Shown here: one piece after another, positions 24,029-27,538 of the stretch | Layout of the letters: every line of letters starts with the position of its first letter | How positions within the stretch are numbered: the stretch's first letter is position 1 | Assembly (NCBI GenBank): GCA_041484845.1 | Contig: JBGPIK010000039.1 | Coordinates: forward strand, 1-27,538 | Length of the DNA: 27,538 nt | Reading direction: 5' to 3' | Source: JBGPIK01 sp041484845 | GTDB taxonomy: Bacteria; Desulfobacterota; Binatia; UBA9968 | Notes under the pieces: generated by a model | The model's database searches: none | Told to the model about the DNA's origin: nothing | Seen by the model: the letters and a program-made list of their open reading frames with translations, nothing else | Translations under genes and position numbers: made by a program

Positions 24029-24410
24029 TAGCAGGTTGCTGAAATAAGGAATTTCATGCTTCGACAGGCTCAGCATGAACGGAAATTTAGTAATGAACTA
24101 CCCCGAAGCAAGCTGCGGAGTATCGAAAGAACTTTATGATAACTTGCCCGAAGTCGTCACCCCCGAATGTTTTTATCGTGGTTCGACTGTGCTCACCACG
24201 ACCATGAGCCACGTCGAATGGGTCGGGGGTCCATTCCGAGTTTCGCCTGGATTCCCGCTAAAAGCATGCGGGAATGACGGACCTTGGGAAGACTTGGAAT
24301 CGCCATTACGCAGCAAGCTAGGGGAAATTAGACCCGTAGTGATTAAATACGACCTCCGTTCGCCCTGAGCCTGGTCGAAGGGTGAGCGGAGGCTTTTCAG
24401 CAGCGTGCTA
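24029..24410. repeat. Composite cluster of nested extragenic palindromes
   Basis: Outer arms: TAGCAGGTTGCTGAAA (24029-24044) and TTTCAGCAGCGTGCTA (24395-24410), 14 of 16 matching in inverse. Inner arms: the 'CTTCGACAGGCTCAGCATGAACGG' type at 24058-24082 and its near inverse at 24356-24380. Between them are a near-palindrome (24099-24122), a hairpin CGTGGT/ACCACG (24177-24200) around another copy of the GTTCGACnnGCTCA core, and a perfect hairpin ATTCCCGC/GCGGGAAT (24251-24275). No gene is present. Each unit resembles intergenic repeats frequent in environmental genomes. The right arm overlaps the stop codon of the OCD-family gene. Confidence 0.7.
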
Positions 24411-25379
24411 ATCCAATGAAAACGGCACGCCGCGTTGGCGCCGCGCCGCCCAACGGTAGGCCCAGGCGGTGGCGGTAACATCCCACACCGGCATGCCCAC
24501 GGATTCGAAGAGAACCGTTTCGCTCTCGTTCGTACGCGCCGGAATTCTCCCGAGAATCACCTCGCCCAATTCACCGGCAATGGCGTCTCCCGACCACGTA
24601 CCGGCGGCGATCATCGTCGCGTAAGGCTCGCGCGGAGCTTCCCCGGCCAGGACTTCCTCTTTCCATGACACGACGACGCGCGAATGCGCCACCAGATCCT
24701 GCGGCAGCTGGCCGCTGGTGATGGAGACAACCAAAGCGCCGGGAGAGATCCAGTCGAACTCGAGGACCGGTGAGCGGGAACTGGTAGCGACGCTGACGAT
24801 GGCGGCATCGTGCAGCGCCGCCCGCGGATGATTCACGGCCTCGACGGCAATGCCGAGCCAAGCGCTCATTTCCCTTGCGAATGCCTCGCGATGGGCTTGT
24901 GTCGGACTAAAAACCCGCGCGCGCTCCACGGACGGCAGTGCTCTGTGAATCGCCAGCAGTTGTCCTCGGGCTTGGCGGCCGCTGCCCAAAAGCCCCAGCG
25001 TCTTCGCGCCGGACGGCGCGAGATAACGGCTCGCTACCCCCGCCGGCGCGCCCGTGCGCCAAACGTTGAGATCGCGGCCGGCGATAAGTGCCAGCAGGTC
25101 ACCGCTCTCGCCATCGAAGAGCAGATGGAAATAAGCGTCTTTGGCGCCGCTGAAAAGCGCATTGATACGCATGCCGTGCCCGGCGCCGGGCACGGCCGCG
25201 GTCATGATGCGAAACTTTCGCTTTCGGTTCACCAGGCTGGTTTCCACTCTTGTTTGACCGGCAACCTCGTTTCGGCCATGCGCGCGCAACGACTCCTCAA
25301 TCAATTGCAGAAGCTCGTCCATGGCGGCCGGAGTCCGATACAACTGCGCAAGATCCTTTTCACTCAGAATCAGTGCCAT
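24408..25379 (-). CDS. Ornithine cyclodeaminase / mu-crystallin family protein
   Basis: A 323-residue NAD(P)-binding enzyme. The family signature WRTGAPAGVASRYLA (Arg108-Thr-Gly) and the Rossmann motif LGLLGSGRQARGQLL (residues about 128-142) are clear, followed by RARVFSPTQAHREAFA and the IVSVATSSRSPVLE strand. True ornithine cyclodeaminases carry a Lys in the 'GxK' strand; here the aligned segment is GHGMRINALFSG with Arg, and the later 'VVxD' aspartate position reads VVVSWKEE. The substrate is therefore probably not ornithine; amino-acid dehydrogenase or imine reductase activity is possible. It starts 18 bases after the solute-binding protein gene, so the two are likely co-transcribed. Its last codon and TAG lie inside a palindromic repeat. 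Confidence 0.8.
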   Translation of the reverse strand: MALILSEKDLAQLYRTPAAMDELLQLIEESLRAHGRNEVAGQTRVETSLVNRKRKFRIMTAAVPGAGHGMRINALFSGAKDAYFHLLFDGESGDLLALIAGRDLNVWRTGAPAGVASRYLAPSGAKTLGLLGSGRQARGQLLAIHRALPSVERARVFSPTQAHREAFAREMSAWLGIAVEAVNHPRAALHDAAIVSVATSSRSPVLEFDWISPGALVVSITSGQLPQDLVAHSRVVVSWKEEVLAGEAPREPYATMIAAGTWSGDAIAGELGEVILGRIPARTNESETVLFESVGMPVWDVTATAWAYRWAARRQRGVPFSLD

Positions 25380-25397
25380 AGCCGCTTCTGGTATCGT

Positions 25398-26588
25398 CTA
25401 TTTGAAAAAGATTTCCCGGAACTCTTCCACATATTTGCCGTAACTATCGCCCCAGCGCGGATCGGCCGGATAAAATTTAGCTCCCTCTCTAAGTTCCGAC
25501 GGGATATCGCTGCGGCTGGGGATGCGGTTAAAGCTGCCGATCAATTCCTGGCCTTCCTTAGACAGGGCAAAATCGATGAATAACTTGCCCGCATTCGCAT
25601 GAATCGCTTTGCTGCTAAGCGAGATCGGCTTCAGCCCCGTCACGATCGGCTGCATCGTGCGAATCCACTCCACCGGCGCGCCTTTCTTTTTCAGCGTGCC
25701 GATTTGATGGGAATAGGTGAGGCCGAGGGGGAATTCCCCGGCCGCCAACAATTGAGAGATAACGGTTTCGCTGTCGCGAAAGGCCGGCTTTTGGGCGGAA
25801 AGTTTTTTCATAAACTCGCGCCCTTTTTCGTCGCCGTAGTATTTTAAAAAACCGGCATACCAGAGAGTCGCGCTGTTGGATAATCCGACGCTATCTTTCC
25901 ATTTGGGTTGCAGTAAATCATCGTAGCTTTTGGGAGCGGCGCCAGCTTTCACCAGCGTGGTATTGTAGGCCATGACTCGCGGAATCGAATAGACGCTGGT
26001 CCAGTAACCGTCCTTGTCGGTAAACCCTTCGGGATAAAATTGGCTCTCCGCCGATACGTACCTTTGCAGCAGTTTTCTTTGCAATAGCACCCGCACTTCG
26101 AAGCTGCTGATGAGTACAACGTCGGCAGTGAATTTGCCGGCGCTTGCTTCGGTGAGAATCCGGCTCAGAAGTTTTTCGTTCTCGGCGCGATACAATCCCA
26201 CCTTGACGAAAGGATATTTCTGGTTAAAGCGTTGGATCAAGCCGTTGGCGTCCGTGAGATTGGTGGAGAGGTACAAGGACACCTCTCCTTCTTTTTTCGC
26301 CCCCGCGATGACATGGTCGTCGCTAGGCCAAACCGTTTGCGCTGCGCCGAACAACATTAGGCCCAGCACGGCTAAGCCGCAACCAAACCCCCGAAAACCG
26401 GGATTCACCACAGAGGCGCGGAGCACGCAGAGATTTTTTATTTCAAACTTTTTCTCTCTGTGTCCTCTGTGTCTCCGCGGTGAGTTTTCTTCTTGGCCGA
26501 CAAAATTTGCGCAAGCCGCGAAAACTTTCAACGATAAGTAGTATGAAGTGAGGATAACCGTTGCCAGCGATAATGTTGTGCGCTTCAT
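25398..26588 (-). CDS. Extracellular solute-binding protein (Fe3+/type-1 family) with a repeat inserted in its leader
   Basis: A 396-residue protein; GGGGGAG precedes the ATG at 26588. The mature part (from about residue 88) reads DDHVIAGAKKEGEVSLYLST, then FVKVGLYRAENEKLLSRIL, TADVVLISSFEVRVLL, YSIPRVMAYNTTLV, KWKDSVGLSNSATLWY and GEFPLGLTYSHQIGTLKKKG. This is the AfuA/FbpA-like class that binds ferric iron, phosphate esters or polyamine-like solutes. The leader is unusually long: residues 1-35 contain one hydrophobic stretch, 36-62 translate a palindromic repeat, and 66-84 (GFGCGLAVLGLMLFGAAQT) are a second signal-peptide core. The true start may be a GTG or ATG inside or after the repeat. 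Permease genes are not in the window. It lies 43 bases after the GrdB-like gene. Confidence 0.8.
   Translation of the reverse strand: MKRTTLSLATVILTSYYLSLKVFAACANFVGQEENSPRRHRGHREKKFEIKNLCVLRASVVNPGFRGFGCGLAVLGLMLFGAAQTVWPSDDHVIAGAKKEGEVSLYLSTNLTDANGLIQRFNQKYPFVKVGLYRAENEKLLSRILTEASAGKFTADVVLISSFEVRVLLQRKLLQRYVSAESQFYPEGFTDKDGYWTSVYSIPRVMAYNTTLVKAGAAPKSYDDLLQPKWKDSVGLSNSATLWYAGFLKYYGDEKGREFMKKLSAQKPAFRDSETVISQLLAAGEFPLGLTYSHQIGTLKKKGAPVEWIRTMQPIVTGLKPISLSSKAIHANAGKLFIDFALSKEGQELIGSFNRIPSRSDIPSELREGAKFYPADPRWGDSYGKYVEEFREIFFK
26405..26483. repeat. 79-bp imperfect palindrome inside the solute-binding protein leader
   Basis: The left arm beginning TCACCACAGAGGCGCGGAGC and the inverse of the right arm, beginning TCACCGCGGAGACACAGAGG, match at about 20 of 28 positions, with an A/T-rich centre. 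I recognise this GAG-rich type as a dispersed repeat of many environmental genomes, normally intergenic. Here it is read in frame as codons 36-62 of the protein on the minus strand without a stop. Confidence 0.65.
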
Positions 26589-26631
26589 AGCGTCTCCCCC
26601 ATCGTGACTTACAGGTTGTTGTTGAAACCGA

Positions 26632-27538
26632 TTACTCGCGCACGTCTTCTTGCAAGGTTTGCAGCGCGCGCAGGATCAAATTGCGTCGAAATTCCTTTTC
26701 TTTACCCGGCGCCAGCTCCGGATTACCGGTCGGACTGACGATTCCTCCGGAGGCGATAGCACGGAGCGAGCCCACCTCTTTCGCCACAGGTATCATGGTG
26801 CAGATCTGCGCCACGGGTATGCCCAGCCGTTCGATTTCTTTGCTTATCGCTGCGCCGCAGCGAGTGCTCGACCCTCATGTCGAGGTCAGGATGACGCCAT
26901 CAACGCCGGCGGACTTGAGCCGCCGGGCAATGCCCTCGCCGATGCGCGTGGCGTTCTCGACGGCCGCGTGTGCGCCGCCGGTGGTGTGAATGAATTCATG
27001 AACCTTGCCGATAACTCTTTCCCGTTCCAACTGGCGCATCACATCCAGCGGCACCAGCCGGTGCGGGTCCTGATTGGCTGAGGCGGTATCGTAGCCGGAA
27101 TGAACCACGTCGTAATCGCTTGCGTCGAGGCGCTCTACGCCTTCAATGGGAATGGTGGCAAAACGGGTGGGGCGCCCGGGCTCCATGCGCTCCGGGTTCC
27201 CCTCCGGGACTAGCCCGCCGTCGGTTACCAGCGCGATCACCGCAGAGGACAACTCCCTGATCGCGCCCGCGGGTTTGATGTGTTGGAATTGCGGCGCGGC
27301 AATTTCCGACTTGAACGGGGCGCCGCGAATTTTGGCCAATAGCGTATCCACGGCGCGTTCCGCGGGAGGCTTCGCGGCAAATTCATTACGCTTGATGCCT
27401 CGAGGGATATATCCTTCTTCTTCGGGTTTTCCGATGGGAGCGCCTCTGACCAGTTTGAGTCCTAATGTCGCCATCCGATTAAGGATGGGTACCATGCGCA
27501 AGACCGAGTTGCCTGAGTCGATAATGTAAACGCTTTTC
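26632..27538 (-). CDS. GrdB-like glycine/sarcosine/betaine reductase family selenoprotein (partial, UGA read as Sec)
   Basis: The frame is open from the window edge (KSVYIIDSGNSVLRMVPIL) to the TAG at 26632, with one in-frame TGA at 26877-26875. Upstream of it: PEEEGYIPRGIKRNEF, VIALVTDGGLVPEGNPERM and VIGKVHEFIHTTGGAHAAV. Across it: GVDGVILTST-(UGA)-GSSTRCGAAISKEIER, then GIPVAQICTMIPVAKEVG and SGGIVSPTGNPELAPGKEKE. In GrdB-type proteins this site is 'TSTUGTCTRCG', with selenocysteine at U that attacks the C-N bond of the substrate amine. A 17-nt hairpin lies 11 bases after the UGA. The N-terminal part, usually about 130 residues, is outside the window. It is first in a likely operon with the binding protein and the OCD-family gene. 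Confidence 0.85.
26847..26863 (-). promoter_or_regulatory. Putative bacterial SECIS hairpin
   Basis: The mRNA strand reads U-CGCUGC-GGC-GCAGCG-A, a perfect 7-bp stem with a three-base loop starting with G, eleven bases downstream of the UGA. The 17-base size and 11-base distance match the minimal SelB-binding hairpin known from fdhF of E. coli. The loop lacks the usual GU, so binding by SelB is inference. Confidence 0.5.

Noticed and set aside
24177..24200. GGTTCGA-like sequence resembling a tRNA T-arm
   Set aside because: No acceptor stem, anticodon arm or other tRNA elements surround it; it is one of the extragenic palindromes.
24810..25583. 257-codon plus-strand open frame
   Set aside because: It lies opposite the OCD-family gene and runs across the junction into the solute-binding gene, both of which are clearly coding on the minus strand; the product is Arg/Ala-rich low-complexity without a family.
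26632..26814. Separate 60-residue gene downstream of the GrdB-like frame
   Set aside because: It is the C-terminal part of the same protein after the UGA; its apparent ATG-type start is an internal position in the conserved VAQICTMIPVA strand.

Overview
The window looks like a piece of chromosome from an uncultivated Gram-negative bacterium of soil, sediment or groundwater. By eye its GC content is around 50-55 %. Secreted solute-binding proteins without their permeases, a GrdB-type reductase with a UGA selenocysteine codon, very large secreted Rhs and FG-GAP proteins, and several families of extragenic palindromes fit genomes assigned to Binatota, Desulfobacterota-like or Methylomirabilota-like lineages. 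This placement is inference: there is no rRNA gene or phylogenetic marker here. Most genes lie on the minus strand.

Layout. 1-2480 is a decayed accessory zone: the start of a response regulator cut by the window edge, a C-terminal scrap of a solute-binding protein, a BrnA-like antitoxin behind a broken BrnT toxin, a hypothetical gene, an orphan membrane protein and an IS3-type remnant. 2480-9000 holds single genes: a DUF2249-YVTN propeller fusion, an exported metallo-beta-lactamase-fold hydrolase with its own promoter, an NMT1/SsuA-like binding protein, a VOC-fold protein, a zinc-ribbon protein and an exported hypothetical protein. 9053-9182 is a short element with perfect terminal inverted repeats.

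9288-19525 is the centrepiece. A Sec-exported 2062-residue Rhs protein (beta-helix, Ig-like and TIG domains, DUF6531, YD repeats, Rhs core) ends in a cysteine-rich tip with a phospholipase A2 His-Asp motif. It overlaps by ATGA a 118-residue three-helix membrane protein, the likely immunity protein. Downstream on the same strand is an exported 14-repeat FG-GAP protein that begins with two Rhs-type YD repeats. I read this as a polymorphic-toxin locus in which a secreted lipase tip is neutralised at the membrane.

19625-24410 is again broken up: a truncated SRAP gene, several small genes, a probable RAYT transposase remnant broken by an 11-bp duplication, a receiver domain lacking its phospho-acceptor aspartate, an MFS exporter, and a roughly 380-bp cluster of nested palindromes. 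24408-27538 is a likely three-gene minus-strand operon: GrdB-like selenoprotein (read through a UGA), an iron/type-1 solute-binding protein whose leader contains an in-frame palindromic repeat, and an ornithine-cyclodeaminase-family protein. It probably serves uptake and conversion of an amino-acid-like compound; the substrate cannot be read from the sequence.
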